From positions 1 through 64,000 of the forward strand of contig JAGAWT010000033.1 of assembly GCA_018110985.1 (NCBI GenBank): a stretch of DNA of 64,000 nt, read 5' to 3'. How positions within the stretch are numbered: position 1 is the stretch's first letter; each line of letters opens with the position of its first letter. The notes under the pieces were generated by a model. It was not told the origin of the DNA and did no database searches. It saw nothing but the letters and a program-made list of their open reading frames with translations. The translations under genes and the position numbers were made by a program. This stretch comes from Oscillospiraceae bacterium. Its GTDB lineage: Bacteria > Bacillota > Clostridia > Oscillospirales > Ruminococcaceae. Shown here piece after piece: positions 1-8,961 of this stretch.

Positions 1-62
1 GACTCGAACCCACGACCTCCGCCGTGACAGGGCGGCGTTCTAACCAGCTGAACTACCGGGCC
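1..62 (-). tRNA. tRNA-Asp (GTC), 3' end cut off by window edge
   Basis: Read on the minus strand, the sequence starts with the acceptor strand GGCCCGG, followed by a normal D arm and an anticodon stem closing the loop CTGTCAC, so the anticodon is GTC (Asp). The T arm is partly visible and the 3' acceptor strand lies outside the window. It follows tRNA-Val by only a few bases and must be cotranscribed with it. Confidence 0.93.
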
Positions 63-65
63 GTA

Positions 66-141
66 TGGTGGAAGTTATAGGGCTCGAACCTATGACCCTC
101 TGCTTGTAAGGCAGATGCTCTCCCAGCTGAGCTAAACTTCC
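66..141 (-). tRNA. tRNA-Val (TAC)
   Basis: A 76-base minus-strand cloverleaf. The acceptor strands GGAAGTT and AACTTCC pair perfectly, the anticodon loop is CTTACAA (anticodon TAC, valine), the T loop carries GTTCGAG, and the CCA end is encoded. It is the first gene of a two-tRNA unit with tRNA-Asp. Confidence 0.96.
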
Positions 142-150
142 TCTCATACG

Positions 151-169
151 TTGATGGCGTAGCCATCAA
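151..169 (-). other. Perfect hairpin in the leader of the tRNA-Val/Asp transcript
   Basis: TTGATGGC and GCCATCAA form an uninterrupted 8-bp stem with a 3-base loop. It lies between the predicted transcription start near 174 and the 5' end of tRNA-Val at 141. It is not followed by a T run, so it is not a normal terminator. It may be a processing or stability element of the pre-tRNA. Confidence 0.55.
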
Positions 170-180
170 GCAACTATGTT

Positions 181-209
181 ATTATACTATATTTTTTTTT
201 GTTTGTCAA
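181..209 (-). promoter_or_regulatory. Sigma-A promoter of the tRNA-Val/Asp unit
   Basis: On the minus strand a perfect TTGACA (204-209) and a perfect TATAAT (181-186) are separated by 17 bases. The spacer is almost entirely A/T. The predicted start is near 174, about 33 bases before tRNA-Val. Confidence 0.88.
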
Positions 210-244
210 GAGTTTTTTGAAAAAAATTATAAAAATTTGAGTTT

Positions 245-268
245 AAAGAAAAGCGCATATCTTATGCG
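245..268 (-). terminator. Weak intrinsic terminator after the small charged protein gene
   Basis: A short stem (CGCATA/TATGCG) directly follows the stop codon at 270-272. On the minus strand it is followed by a T-rich tract. It would separate the upstream operon from the tRNA promoter at 181-209. The stem is short, so strength is uncertain. Confidence 0.5.
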
Positions 269-269
269 T

Positions 270-530
270 TTATTCTTCTGTTTCCGGTTGTTCCGGTGTT
301 TCGGAATGACCCAGGTGCTCTTTAAGCTCTTTTACCATTTTTTCGTATTCCATCGTGTCGATCTTGTAGGCATCGCTCAACATAGTATTCTTTGCGGCTT
401 TAAGCGCTTTGTCGGTGTATTTCCTGTCAAGGCGCTTGTCCCATTTCTTTTCGAGCTCCTTCTCTTTCTTTTCACGCTCTTTCAAAAGAGAAAGAAGATC
501 ATTGCTGTTATTCTTCCTGAATAGTGCCAT
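270..530 (-). CDS. Small highly charged hypothetical protein (86 aa)
   Basis: No family is recognised. The protein is 86 residues, rich in Lys and Glu, with a stretch in the middle (about residues 15-45) that would form a helix or coiled coil. It has no signal peptide or membrane segment. The start at 530 is chosen because GGAGG lies six bases upstream; an ATG 15 bases earlier has no such site. The gene overlaps the 3' end of the zinc-ribbon membrane protein gene by 23 bases, so the two are translationally coupled. It is the last gene of the run beginning upstream of icd. Function is unknown; an accessory role to the two membrane proteins before it is only inference. Confidence 0.72.
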   Translation of the reverse strand: MALFRKNNSNDLLSLLKEREKKEKELEKKWDKRLDRKYTDKALKAAKNTMLSDAYKIDTMEYEKMVKELKEHLGHSETPEQPETEE

Positions 531-1056
531 TGCCGCCCTCCGCATTTACAGTTCCGATTTTTTTGAATCCGTTCATATCCTTTGTTTTGTAATATACAGT
601 ATAGCTTTTGCAGCCTTCTCCAAAGGACATATCAATGATCTCCTTCATATTCGTGCCGCTTATCAGCTCATGCACCGCTACCTGTCCCCTGTACTGCCTG
701 GTGTTGTTCTCATCATAGACCTGATACTCTATGTCATCGGATATAACAGAGCCGGAGTTGTTTTTTATGTTCAGGTACAGGCAGTTTATATTGAAATATG
801 AGCCTTCATCATAGCTGTAGTCATATTCAAGAGAAAGGGTCAGACCGGAGGGAGTTATCTTTGTATTGAGCAGCTCAGATAATGCCCGGGGAACTGTCAA
901 CCCAAATCGGGCGACGTACACCCCCCCCGCTATCAACAGTGTAACCAACAGGATGGGGAAGAAATGGAAGGGTCTCTTTGCATGGCAGTACGGACACTCT
1001 CTGTGTTTGCTGTCATAAGTCAGCTTACATTTGGGGCATTTAATACTATGACTCAT
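508..1056 (-). CDS. Zinc-ribbon membrane-anchored protein of unknown function (182 aa)
   Basis: The N-terminus carries a CPKC-x10-CPYC zinc ribbon (residues 8-24), followed by one hydrophobic segment (about 33-51). The remaining 130 residues look like a beta-rich domain, probably outside the membrane. Zinc-ribbon, single membrane segment and soluble domain is a common layout of uncharacterised Firmicutes proteins. The start at 1056 is supported by TAAGGAG seven bases upstream; that site overlaps the stop of the preceding membrane protein gene. The gene overlaps the next small gene at its 3' end. I do not recognise a specific family, so no function is given. Confidence 0.8.
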   Translation of the reverse strand: MSHSIKCPKCKLTYDSKHRECPYCHAKRPFHFFPILLVTLLIAGGVYVARFGLTVPRALSELLNTKITPSGLTLSLEYDYSYDEGSYFNINCLYLNIKNNSGSVISDDIEYQVYDENNTRQYRGQVAVHELISGTNMKEIIDMSFGEGCKSYTVYYKTKDMNGFKKIGTVNAEGGNGTIQEE

Positions 1057-1060
1057 TGCT

Positions 1061-2362
1061 TTACTCCTTATTGTCGCTTGCTTTTCGTGAGACCAACAGT
1101 ATCCTTACAAGGCTGATACCCAGCATCAGGCAGCCGATACTTATGCAGACGAGCCACATTATTGCGCTCATTGCGGCTGCGGGGTAAAGCATCGTGTGTA
1201 TCACGGAGTAGCAGGCTATGATGAAAACCGCCATCAAAAGGCTTGCAGGCTCTCCTGCAAAGCGGGTGCCGAAGGTGCTGTCATCATAGAGCATGGAGGA
1301 AATGAACTGCACCATTACGAAAAGTGCGGTTATGACAAAAAGACCTGTAAAAAGGGTAAGACCGGTATCATCCGAAGGCGGCACGGAGAAGACAGGCACC
1401 TTTTCGGAGACATTATCATGATATCCGAAATCATGGCGCATGACATAGTTGGTATAAACGCTTCGGAATGGGAAAGAGTAAAGGAAGAAAAAGACGATGC
1501 ACAGAAACATTATCATGTTTGTGGCAATGAATGAGCCTGTTTTCTTTGTAAAAAGTGCAAGTTTCTCATCCGTTTTCTCAGGCTCCCTGAGCTTTGGAGC
1601 AGATATGGACAGGATGCACATGAGGGCGTAGATCACTGCCAGACCGGAGGTCTTGTATGGGAGGTTCACCGAGGTGAGGGAACACATAAGACATACAAGT
1701 GAGAGGCTGAGCCCTACCACCGTATGGATCGCAAAGCTTCTCCTGAATGCACCAAGCAGTGCGGGGTAATGAGATACCCTTGCGGATATGTTCAGTGCCT
1801 TTTGTCCCTTTTCTCCCGCAAGGGATGCACACTGCACCGAAAGCAGAGAGAACATAAGCTCCGGAGAGGTCATGGCAGCTATGACGGAAAACACCGAAAC
1901 AGCCCTTGAAGCGGAGCAGAGAAGGTATATGTAGAAATACTCATTGTCGAAAAGCTCTCCGCCGCCGCTTATAAAAAGCTCCGAAAGGGTGGGGAGAACT
2001 GCGGCGACTGCTGCCAGCAGAACGCCTATGCCGCCTATGTCACGCACGGGTGATGTTATTTTGGGGTCAAAGGATACCGAGCCTTTGACGCAGGCAGTCC
2101 TGTCAAGCTCCTTTCGGTACAGCGAAACATTTATCGCAGCCGTGGCAGCTATGAGTATGAGCTCCGCTGTCACGGACTGACAAAATACCTCTATAACATC
2201 GTTTACCGTTTCCGGATGAGGGGTGCCAAGCATGAACCCGATGATCGCCAGTACCACCGAAAAGAGGTTTACCAGCACATATTTATCTGTCACAGTCTGA
2301 GAAACGGGGGACAAAGCCCTGTTTTCCTTTTTGTTGTCTGTGTTAGGCTTGTTTTCCGGCAT
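1061..2362 (-). CDS. Polytopic membrane protein of unknown function (433 aa)
   Basis: A hydrophobic protein with roughly ten candidate membrane segments and no recognisable catalytic motif. The N-terminal 25 residues are hydrophilic and rich in Asn, Lys and Asp. I place the start at 2362, where AGAGG lies seven bases upstream. An upstream in-frame TTG at 2395 would overlap the icd stop and has no better site. It follows icd by about 30 bases and is followed within five bases by the zinc-ribbon protein gene, so the three probably share a transcript. I cannot assign it to a transporter family by eye. Confidence 0.78.
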   Translation of the reverse strand: MPENKPNTDNKKENRALSPVSQTVTDKYVLVNLFSVVLAIIGFMLGTPHPETVNDVIEVFCQSVTAELILIAATAAINVSLYRKELDRTACVKGSVSFDPKITSPVRDIGGIGVLLAAVAAVLPTLSELFISGGGELFDNEYFYIYLLCSASRAVSVFSVIAAMTSPELMFSLLSVQCASLAGEKGQKALNISARVSHYPALLGAFRRSFAIHTVVGLSLSLVCLMCSLTSVNLPYKTSGLAVIYALMCILSISAPKLREPEKTDEKLALFTKKTGSFIATNMIMFLCIVFFFLYSFPFRSVYTNYVMRHDFGYHDNVSEKVPVFSVPPSDDTGLTLFTGLFVITALFVMVQFISSMLYDDSTFGTRFAGEPASLLMAVFIIACYSVIHTMLYPAAAMSAIMWLVCISIGCLMLGISLVRILLVSRKASDNKE

Positions 2363-2391
2363 GATAATACCTCTGTTCGATGTGTACGGGA

Positions 2392-3600
2392 TCAACCGAG
2401 AACTATGTTCTTTGCCACCTCATCAAGGAATTCCTCGGTATTTACCTTTCTTTTGTTTTCTATGGAAGAGAGGGCAGCAAGGTCACCTGTCATAACGCCG
2501 CCTTCGATGGTATCTATAACTGCCTTTTCCAAAGCATCGGCAAAAGCGGAAAGCTCCTTGTTCCCGTCAAGCTCTCCCCTCTTGCGGAGTGCGCCTGTCC
2601 ATGCAAAGATGGTGGCAACGGAGTTTGTGGAGGTCTCCTCGCCTTTAAGGTGCTTGTAATAGTGTCTCTGTACTGTGCCGTGAGCAGCCTCATATTCATA
2701 GATGCCGTCGGGAGAAACAAGAACGGAGGTCATCATGGCAAGGCTGCCGTAGGCGGTAGCTACCATATCGGACATAACGTCACCGTCGTAATTCTTGCAG
2801 GCCCAGATATATCCGCCGTTTGAGCGTATCACTCTTGCGACTGCGTCATCTATGAGGGTGTAGAAGTACTCTATGCCCGCAGAATCAAACTTTGCTTTGT
2901 ATTCATTCTCGAATATCTCCGCAAAAATGTCCTTGAAGCGGTGGTCGTACTTCTTGGATATGGTGTCCTTTGTGGCGAACCATACAGACTGCTTAGTATC
3001 CAGTGCATAGTTGAAGCAGGCTCTTGCAAAGGAGGCTATGGACTTGTCCTTATTGTGTACGCCCTGGATGATGCCGTCGCTGTCGGCAAAATCATATATG
3101 CTCTGACGGGTCTCATTGCCCTTTTCGTCCGTGACCACAAGCTCTGCCTTTGAGCCCTTGGGAACGGTCATCTCCGAATTTTTGTAAACATCGCCGTAAG
3201 CATGACGGGCAATGGTGATTGGCTTTGTCCAGGTGGGTATATAGGGAGTTATCCCCTTTACCAGTATGGGAGCACGGAAAACAGTACCGTCAAGTATAGC
3301 CCTTATGGTGCCGTTGGGGGACTTCCACATTTCTTTCAGGTCGTATTCGTCCATTCTTGCGGCGTTGGGGGTGATGGTAGCACACTTGACCGCTACACCG
3401 TACTTCTTGGTAGCCTCGGCGGAGTCTATGGTCACCTGATCGTTTGTTTCATTGCGGTGTACAAGACCCAAGTCGTAGTATTCGGTCTTGAGGTCTACAT
3501 AAGGGGTGATGAGCTTGTCTTTTATCATCTGCCAGATGACTCTTGTCATCTCGTCTCCGTCCATCTCCACCAGGGGGGTGGACATTGCTATCTTGGACAT
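2392..3600 (-). CDS. icd: NADP-dependent isocitrate dehydrogenase, eukaryote-like type
   Basis: Oxidative decarboxylation of isocitrate to 2-oxoglutarate, which in an anaerobe mainly feeds glutamate synthesis. The 402-residue length and the start (VEMDGDEMTRVIW, residues 11-23) match the homodimeric NADP enzyme shared with eukaryotes rather than the E. coli type. Further family signatures are SPNGTIRAIL (about 93-102) and YEAAHGTVQRHY in the C-terminal third, which contributes to cofactor binding. AAAGGA lies upstream of the ATG. The gene stands between secG and an unknown membrane protein gene on the same strand with short gaps. No citrate synthase or aconitase gene is nearby. Confidence 0.96.
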   Translation of the reverse strand: MSKIAMSTPLVEMDGDEMTRVIWQMIKDKLITPYVDLKTEYYDLGLVHRNETNDQVTIDSAEATKKYGVAVKCATITPNAARMDEYDLKEMWKSPNGTIRAILDGTVFRAPILVKGITPYIPTWTKPITIARHAYGDVYKNSEMTVPKGSKAELVVTDEKGNETRQSIYDFADSDGIIQGVHNKDKSIASFARACFNYALDTKQSVWFATKDTISKKYDHRFKDIFAEIFENEYKAKFDSAGIEYFYTLIDDAVARVIRSNGGYIWACKNYDGDVMSDMVATAYGSLAMMTSVLVSPDGIYEYEAAHGTVQRHYYKHLKGEETSTNSVATIFAWTGALRKRGELDGNKELSAFADALEKAVIDTIEGGVMTGDLAALSSIENKRKVNTEEFLDEVAKNIVLG

Positions 3601-3646
3601 GGTTATCTTCCTTTCTTTTCTCGGGTCATTGGGGCACTGGAAAATA

Positions 3647-3907
3647 TCAGCCTCTTGCAGATACGGCAGTAATGATATTTATAGCCACCACAGCGGCAAA
3701 GAACAGAAAAGCTACTATCTTGGTCAGCTTTTCAAGAGCCTTTTCACGGGTATTCTGGGCGTTCTTGTTGTAGAAGCTGTCGTTGTTGGAGCCCTGAACG
3801 GCAGAAGTCATGCCCTGCTGCTTCTGGGACTGCATAAGGGTGATGACAACAAGGAATACACAGCAGAGTATAAGAAGCACTCCGCCTACGATCTCTATCG
3901 CACTCAT
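3647..3907 (-). CDS. secG: Preprotein translocase subunit SecG
   Basis: A small component of the SecYEG channel that assists SecA-driven translocation. The 86-residue protein has two membrane segments (about residues 6-24 and 64-82). The first is followed by the typical LMQSQKQQG stretch of the SecG cytoplasmic loop. The Shine-Dalgarno AAAGGAG precedes the ATG. It lies 42 bases after the cellobiose 2-epimerase gene, which itself follows secA, so two Sec genes flank a carbohydrate enzyme in one run. Confidence 0.95.
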   Translation of the reverse strand: MSAIEIVGGVLLILCCVFLVVITLMQSQKQQGMTSAVQGSNNDSFYNKNAQNTREKALEKLTKIVAFLFFAAVVAINIITAVSARG

Positions 3908-3949
3908 TTAAATGATCTCCTTTGTATTAAAAAATTTTTCCTTACCTGA

Positions 3950-5167
3950 TCAATGTGTGTGTCTCGAAAGAAGCTCAAGGCACATCCTTCCGTTGTGGTA
4001 GGGGCATTTCCACTCGTTTACTATCGTAACACCGGGGATGAGCTTCCCGTTCTCGTCTACTTCCGCAAACCACTCGCCGCAGCGCTTGTCGGTCTGGTAT
4101 TCTTCTATCCACGCAAGTATTTTTTCTGCGGCCAAAAGGTGATCCGGGTCAAAGTCGTGCATGAAGGCATTCACAAGACCTACCACAGCCTCTGCCTGCA
4201 CCCACCATATGCGTTTGGTGTTTATCTTGTCACCGTCACGCTCATTTTTGAGGGATGCCGTACCGTCGCCCTCTTCATAGGCTACCTTCATGATATTGTC
4301 AACTATATCAAGGTCAAGATCTTCCCACTTTGCACGGAGCTTTTCATCCCCAAGCACATCGCAGGCACGGTCTATGAGCCAAGAGGCCTCGATATCGTGA
4401 CCGTAGGAGTGTATATCTCCTATGACATTCAGCTCCCTGTCAAAGAATACGAGCAGCTTTTTGTTTTCGTGGTCGTATATCTTCCTGTCGGTGATGTCAA
4501 GAAGGAAGCGCAGCCTGTCGGCGACTTTCTTCTCTCCGCTCGCCTTGTAAAGAACGGTATATGCCTCGATCAGGTGCAAAACAGTATTCATTGTCTTGTC
4601 CGCCATGAGGCCGTTTTCGCTGAGAGCATCATTTTCAATGAGCTGCCAGTTCCTGTCAAAAGCCTCCATATAGGCAATGTCATCGGTACACTTGCTCTCT
4701 ACCGTATCAAACAGCTCAAAAGCCGTATCAAGCGCAGCTTTTTCGCCGCCTGCAAGGTAATAAGTAGACAAAGCATATATGGCAAATGCCTGATTGTAGG
4801 TATGCTTCATGCTGTCGTTTACGGAGCCGTCGTAGTTCATCATCCAGTAAACTCCGCCCTGCTCCCTGTCAAGACAATGCTCCATAAGGAATCTGTAGGC
4901 GTGCTCAGCCTGATCCAGAGCGTGCTTTGCCAGCTTGCCGCTGTTGCCGTCAAGCTCTTCCTCATATATCTTTTTCAGGACTATGGCACTCTGTGAATAG
5001 AACCACAGGATACGGGAATTGAGGATGACACCTTTTGTGCCTTTTTTGTCAAGTACCAGGTCGTTATCCATCTGACCGTAGAAGCCGCCGAACTCATCAT
5101 CACGGAGCTTGTCCCAGAAGGGCATTATGTTTTCCGTCAGTATCTGATATGCTTTTTCGTCAAACAT
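3950..5167 (-). CDS. ce: Cellobiose 2-epimerase (AGE superfamily)
   Basis: Converts the reducing-end glucose of cellobiose and related beta-1,4 disaccharides to mannose. In ruminococci this feeds mannobiose/cellobiose phosphorolysis. The 405-residue protein has the (alpha/alpha)6-barrel motifs of the Ruminococcus albus enzyme: FWDKLRDDEFGGFYG (18-32), NSRILWFYSQ, KHTYNQAFAIYALSTYY, AFDRNWQ, HSYGHDIEASWL and WKCPYHNGRMCLEL near the C-terminus. These contain the conserved His residues and the aromatic substrate platform. It has no signal peptide, so it is cytoplasmic. It starts 11 bases after the secA stop. N-acylglucosamine 2-epimerase is the alternative, but the resemblance to cellobiose 2-epimerase is clearly stronger. 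Confidence 0.9.
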   Translation of the reverse strand: MFDEKAYQILTENIMPFWDKLRDDEFGGFYGQMDNDLVLDKKGTKGVILNSRILWFYSQSAIVLKKIYEEELDGNSGKLAKHALDQAEHAYRFLMEHCLDREQGGVYWMMNYDGSVNDSMKHTYNQAFAIYALSTYYLAGGEKAALDTAFELFDTVESKCTDDIAYMEAFDRNWQLIENDALSENGLMADKTMNTVLHLIEAYTVLYKASGEKKVADRLRFLLDITDRKIYDHENKKLLVFFDRELNVIGDIHSYGHDIEASWLIDRACDVLGDEKLRAKWEDLDLDIVDNIMKVAYEEGDGTASLKNERDGDKINTKRIWWVQAEAVVGLVNAFMHDFDPDHLLAAEKILAWIEEYQTDKRCGEWFAEVDENGKLIPGVTIVNEWKCPYHNGRMCLELLSRHTH

Positions 5168-5178
5168 CCGCTTTCTCC

Positions 5179-7920
5179 TTATTTAAGGTCTCTGCCGTGG
5201 CAGTTCTTGTATTTCTTTCCGCTGCCGCAGGGACAGGGATCGTTCCTGCCTACCTTCATTACACGCCTGGGCTCATTTGAAAAGCTGCCGTCGGATGCAG
5301 TCTCCATGGGATCTGCCACACGCTCACGCTTGGGAGCTTCCTCGTTGTTCTCGAGCTGTATGGTGAACAGGAGTCTGACAGTATCCTCTCTTATGGATTC
5401 TATCATCGCATCGAACATCTCAAAGCCTTCATAACGGTACTCTACAACGGGGTTCTTCTGACCCATCGCTCTGAGGCCTATGCCCTTTCTGAGCTCGTCC
5501 ATGTCGTCGATGTGATCCATCCACTTCATGTCTACGACCTTCAGGAGTATAACTCTTTCAAGCTCTCTGAGCACATCGTCGCCGATGTCTGCTTCACGCT
5601 TGTCGTAGTAATCAAGAGCACGCTTTTCCAGCTCTGCGGTTATGCCTTCCTTGGTGGCTGCTGCCAGCTCCTCGGTAGTGTAGCTGAAGTCGGAATCCGT
5701 TGTGAGAAGTCCCGCAAAATGCTCTCTGAGACCTGCAAGGTTCCAGTCATCGTGAGTGGTGCCGTCAACTATATACAGGTTCACGCCGTCCGCTACCCAA
5801 TCCTTTATCATCTTCAGGATGTAGTCGTGGATATCGTCGCCGTCAAGCACCTTTGCACGCTGACCGTAGATGATCTCACGCTGTGTGCTCATAACATCGT
5901 CATAGTTGAGGACGTTCTTTCTTATGCCGAAGTTGCGTCCCTCCACCTTCTTCTGGGAGGACTCTATAACGGAGGTGAGCATCTTGGACTCGATAGGCAT
6001 ATCTTCCTCTATCTTCATGTTGTCCATCATGATCTGGAGCCTGTCTCCGCCGAAGAGCCTCATAAGGTCATCTTCAAGGGAGAGGAAGAAGCGGCTCTCT
6101 CCAGGGTCGCCCTGACGGCCTGCGCGGCCTCTCAGCTGGTTGTCTATACGCCTTGATTCGTGGCGCTCCGTACCTAAAATGAACAGACCTCCGACTTCCT
6201 TGACCTTTTCGGCCTGGTCGCCTATCTCCGCATTGCGTTTTTCAAGGAGCTCCCTGTAACGCTTTCTGGCTTCGAGTATAGTCTCATCCTCGGTATCCAC
6301 ATAGGAGATGGCATCGTTTATTATCTCATCGGGGATGCCTTCCTTTTTCATATCGGATACGGCAAGGACTTCTGCGTTACCGCCAAGGAGTATGTCCGTA
6401 CCGCGCCCTGCCATGTTGGTGGCAATGGTAACTGCGCCGAAACGTCCCGCCTGGGCAACGATCTCTGCTTCCTTGGCGTGCTGCTTTGCGTTGAGCACAT
6501 TGTGCTTTATGCCTTCCTTCTGCAGCATCTTTGAAAGCACTTCGGACTTGTCTATGGAAATAGTGCCCACCAGAACAGGCTGACCCTTTTCGTGACATTC
6601 CTTTATCTGCTCTATGGCAGCCTTGAACTTTCCTCTTTCGGTCTTGTAGACCACATCGGGGTGATCTATCCTGATGACCGGCTTGTTGGTGGGGATCTCT
6701 ATTACATCCAGCTTGTAGATCTCTCTGAATTCGTCTTCTTCCGTCATAGCTGTACCGGTCATACCGGAGAGCTTGTGGTAAAGGCGGAAGAAATTCTGGA
6801 AGGTGATGGATGCAAGGGTCTTGGACTCATGAGCTACCTTTACGCCTTCCTTGGCTTCTATCGCCTGGTGAAGACCGTCGTTGTAGCGGCGTCCCTGCAT
6901 GAGGCGGCCGGTGAATTCATCTACTATGACGATCTCGCCGTCGTTTATAACATAGTCTATATCCTTCTTCATGACGCCGTTTGCCTTGAGAGCCTGGTTC
7001 ACATGATGAAGAAGGGTGGTGTTGTTTGCATCGTAGAGGTTTATGACGTTGAAGAACTTTTCTGCTTTCTTTACGCCCTTTCTGGTGATGGTGGCTGTCT
7101 TTGCCTTTTCGTCTATGATATAGTCGTAGTCCTGTGCCAGCTCTTCCTGATCGGTCTTGGTATCCATTTCGGCTACGATATAGGGCTTACAGGTCTTGGC
7201 AAAACGGTCTGCGTGGGTGTAGAGCTCCGTGGACTTGTCTCCCCTGCCGGAGATGATAAGAGGAGTTCTGGCTTCATCTATGAGGATGGAGTCCACCTCA
7301 TCCACGATGGCAAAGTTGAATTCTCTCTGTACCTTCTCCGTCTTGTAGATGACCATGTTGTCACGGAGATAGTCAAAACCGAACTCATTGTTGGTACCGT
7401 AGGTGATGTCGCAGTTGTACTGCTCTCTTCTCTCATCGTTGTTGAGATCGTGAAGTATGCAGCCTATGGAAAGCCCCAGATAACGGTATACCTTTCCCAT
7501 TTCCTCGGACTGGGTCTTGGCAAGGTAGTCGTTTACGGTAACAACATGAACGCCCTTGCTGTCAAGCGCATTTACATAACTGGCGCAGCACGCTACAAGG
7601 GTCTTACCTTCACCGGTCCTCATCTCTGCGATACGGCCCTGATGAAGGACGATGGCACCGATTATCTGTACCTCGTAGGGCTTTTTGCCCAGTACTCTCC
7701 ATGCAGCCTCTCTTACCGTGGCAAGAGCCTCGGGGAGGATATCGTCAAGTGTCTCGCCGTTTTCGAGCCTCTCTCTGAATTCGGGAGTTTTGGCTTTCAG
7801 TTCCTTTTCGCTGAGCTTCTGATATTCCTCATCAAGGGCAAGCACCTTGTTCTTGATAGGCTCTATCTTCTTTAACTCTCTTTTGCTGTAGTTTCCGAAC
7901 AATCCGTCAAGTATACCCAT
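5179..7920 (-). CDS. secA: Protein translocase ATPase SecA
   Basis: The motor that drives preproteins through SecYEG. The 913-residue protein has all expected parts: Walker A MRTGEGKT (100-107), the DEAD-type [14 protein letters not shown] motif, the preprotein cross-linking region, the second helicase motor with [10 protein letters not shown], and a C-terminal zinc-binding tail [13 protein letters not shown] (896-908) that binds SecB or ribosomes in other bacteria. AAGGTG lies seven bases before the ATG. A near-perfect promoter at 7968-7996 drives it. Cellobiose 2-epimerase and secG follow on the same strand. Confidence 0.98.
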   Translation of the reverse strand: MGILDGLFGNYSKRELKKIEPIKNKVLALDEEYQKLSEKELKAKTPEFRERLENGETLDDILPEALATVREAAWRVLGKKPYEVQIIGAIVLHQGRIAEMRTGEGKTLVACCASYVNALDSKGVHVVTVNDYLAKTQSEEMGKVYRYLGLSIGCILHDLNNDERREQYNCDITYGTNNEFGFDYLRDNMVIYKTEKVQREFNFAIVDEVDSILIDEARTPLIISGRGDKSTELYTHADRFAKTCKPYIVAEMDTKTDQEELAQDYDYIIDEKAKTATITRKGVKKAEKFFNVINLYDANNTTLLHHVNQALKANGVMKKDIDYVINDGEIVIVDEFTGRLMQGRRYNDGLHQAIEAKEGVKVAHESKTLASITFQNFFRLYHKLSGMTGTAMTEEDEFREIYKLDVIEIPTNKPVIRIDHPDVVYKTERGKFKAAIEQIKECHEKGQPVLVGTISIDKSEVLSKMLQKEGIKHNVLNAKQHAKEAEIVAQAGRFGAVTIATNMAGRGTDILLGGNAEVLAVSDMKKEGIPDEIINDAISYVDTEDETILEARKRYRELLEKRNAEIGDQAEKVKEVGGLFILGTERHESRRIDNQLRGRAGRQGDPGESRFFLSLEDDLMRLFGGDRLQIMMDNMKIEEDMPIESKMLTSVIESSQKKVEGRNFGIRKNVLNYDDVMSTQREIIYGQRAKVLDGDDIHDYILKMIKDWVADGVNLYIVDGTTHDDWNLAGLREHFAGLLTTDSDFSYTTEELAAATKEGITAELEKRALDYYDKREADIGDDVLRELERVILLKVVDMKWMDHIDDMDELRKGIGLRAMGQKNPVVEYRYEGFEMFDAMIESIREDTVRLLFTIQLENNEEAPKRERVADPMETASDGSFSNEPRRVMKVGRNDPCPCGSGKKYKNCHGRDLK

Positions 7921-7967
7921 TTATATACACCTTTTTAACCTTTCGGCAAAATTTACACACACTATCA

Positions 7968-7996
7968 ATTATAATACATAAAGGAGATTTTGTCAA
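7968..7996 (-). promoter_or_regulatory. Sigma-A promoter of secA
   Basis: Minus strand: TTGACA (7991-7996), a 17-base spacer and TATAAT (7968-7973), both hexamers perfect. The start would be near 7961, giving a leader of about 40 bases to secA. Confidence 0.9.
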
Positions 7997-8010
7997 TACC
8001 AAATAAAACG

Positions 8011-8034
8011 AAAAACCGTCCTTTTGCAGACGGT
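8011..8034 (-). terminator. Intrinsic terminator after prmC
   Basis: On the minus strand ACCGTC and GACGGT form a 6-bp stem with an 8-base loop, followed directly by TTTTT. It ends the aroB-to-prmC operon just before the secA promoter. Confidence 0.8.
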
Positions 8035-8079
8035 CTTTTAATTATAATATATATATCTGCGGTCCGGTGCTGAGCGGCT

Positions 8080-8961
8080 CTATTTTTTTCTTGCGCTCAA
8101 AGCCCGTACATGGCCGCAGCTCATCACCGTATTTATGTCCTCAAAGCCCGATGCTTCCAGTATTTTTACCATTTCGGAGGCAAGGTTATCGCAAGCCTCA
8201 AAGACTATGGCTCCTCCTTTGTTCAGGATAGAGCCCCACAGGGCTGATATGACCCTGTAGAACTTGAGACCGTCGCTTCCGCCGTAAAGGGCGGTATCCG
8301 GCTCAAAGGTTATCTCCTTCTGCAGATCGTTCATTTCCTCATCCGTCAGATAAGGCGGGTTAGAAACTATAAGGTCTATGCCTGTTTCCTCGCCGTCGTC
8401 GTCCACGAAGTTGTCAAGGAGCCGCCCGTTTGAAACATCCCCTCTTATCATGGTCACATCCGCAGAATGTCTGCCTATGTTGTCCACCAGGTAGGGAAAG
8501 GCATCTCCGGAATATTCCACCGCAAAGGTCTTTACCTTGTCACGGCGGTTCCCGGCTATGCTGATGGCTATGCAGCCCGTCCCCGCACAAAGATCCGCTA
8601 CTATCAGCTTTCGGTCACGGTATATCTCATCTATCAGCCTTATAGCCTCGTCCACCACAAATTCCGTTTCCGGACGGGGTATGAGCACGCCCTCTCCCAC
8701 CTTGAAGCTCAGTCCGTAAAACTCCCACTCTCCAAGTATATACTGGAGAGGATAGCCCTCGCTTCGCCTGTGTGCGGCATTTACAGCCATTTGAAGAGCA
8801 TTTTCGGGGCAGATGCTGTCCGGATGAGTGTACAGTTCTTCCTTGGGGGCTATAAACTGTTCAAAGATACACACACAGTCAAATTTCCTGTCCGGAACAT
8901 TTTCAAGCAGGGAATATATCCTGTCATATGCACCTTTGAAGGTCATATTATCTGTTATCAA
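8080..8961 (-). CDS. prmC: Release factor glutamine N5-methyltransferase PrmC (HemK)
   Basis: Methylates the Gln of the GGQ motif of peptide release factors RF1 and RF2, using S-adenosylmethionine. The 293-residue protein has an N-terminal helical domain and a Rossmann methyltransferase domain. Signatures are LIPRPETE (about 123-130), the SAM loop DLCAGTGCIAI and the catalytic SNPPYLTDEEM. Length is normal for the family. Its ATG overlaps the stop of the HgdB-like gene by four bases (ATGA), so it is translationally coupled at the end of the aro operon. Neither prfA nor prfB, common neighbours of prmC, is present in this window. Confidence 0.94.
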   Translation of the reverse strand: MITDNMTFKGAYDRIYSLLENVPDRKFDCVCIFEQFIAPKEELYTHPDSICPENALQMAVNAAHRRSEGYPLQYILGEWEFYGLSFKVGEGVLIPRPETEFVVDEAIRLIDEIYRDRKLIVADLCAGTGCIAISIAGNRRDKVKTFAVEYSGDAFPYLVDNIGRHSADVTMIRGDVSNGRLLDNFVDDDGEETGIDLIVSNPPYLTDEEMNDLQKEITFEPDTALYGGSDGLKFYRVISALWGSILNKGGAIVFEACDNLASEMVKILEASGFEDINTVMSCGHVRALSARKK

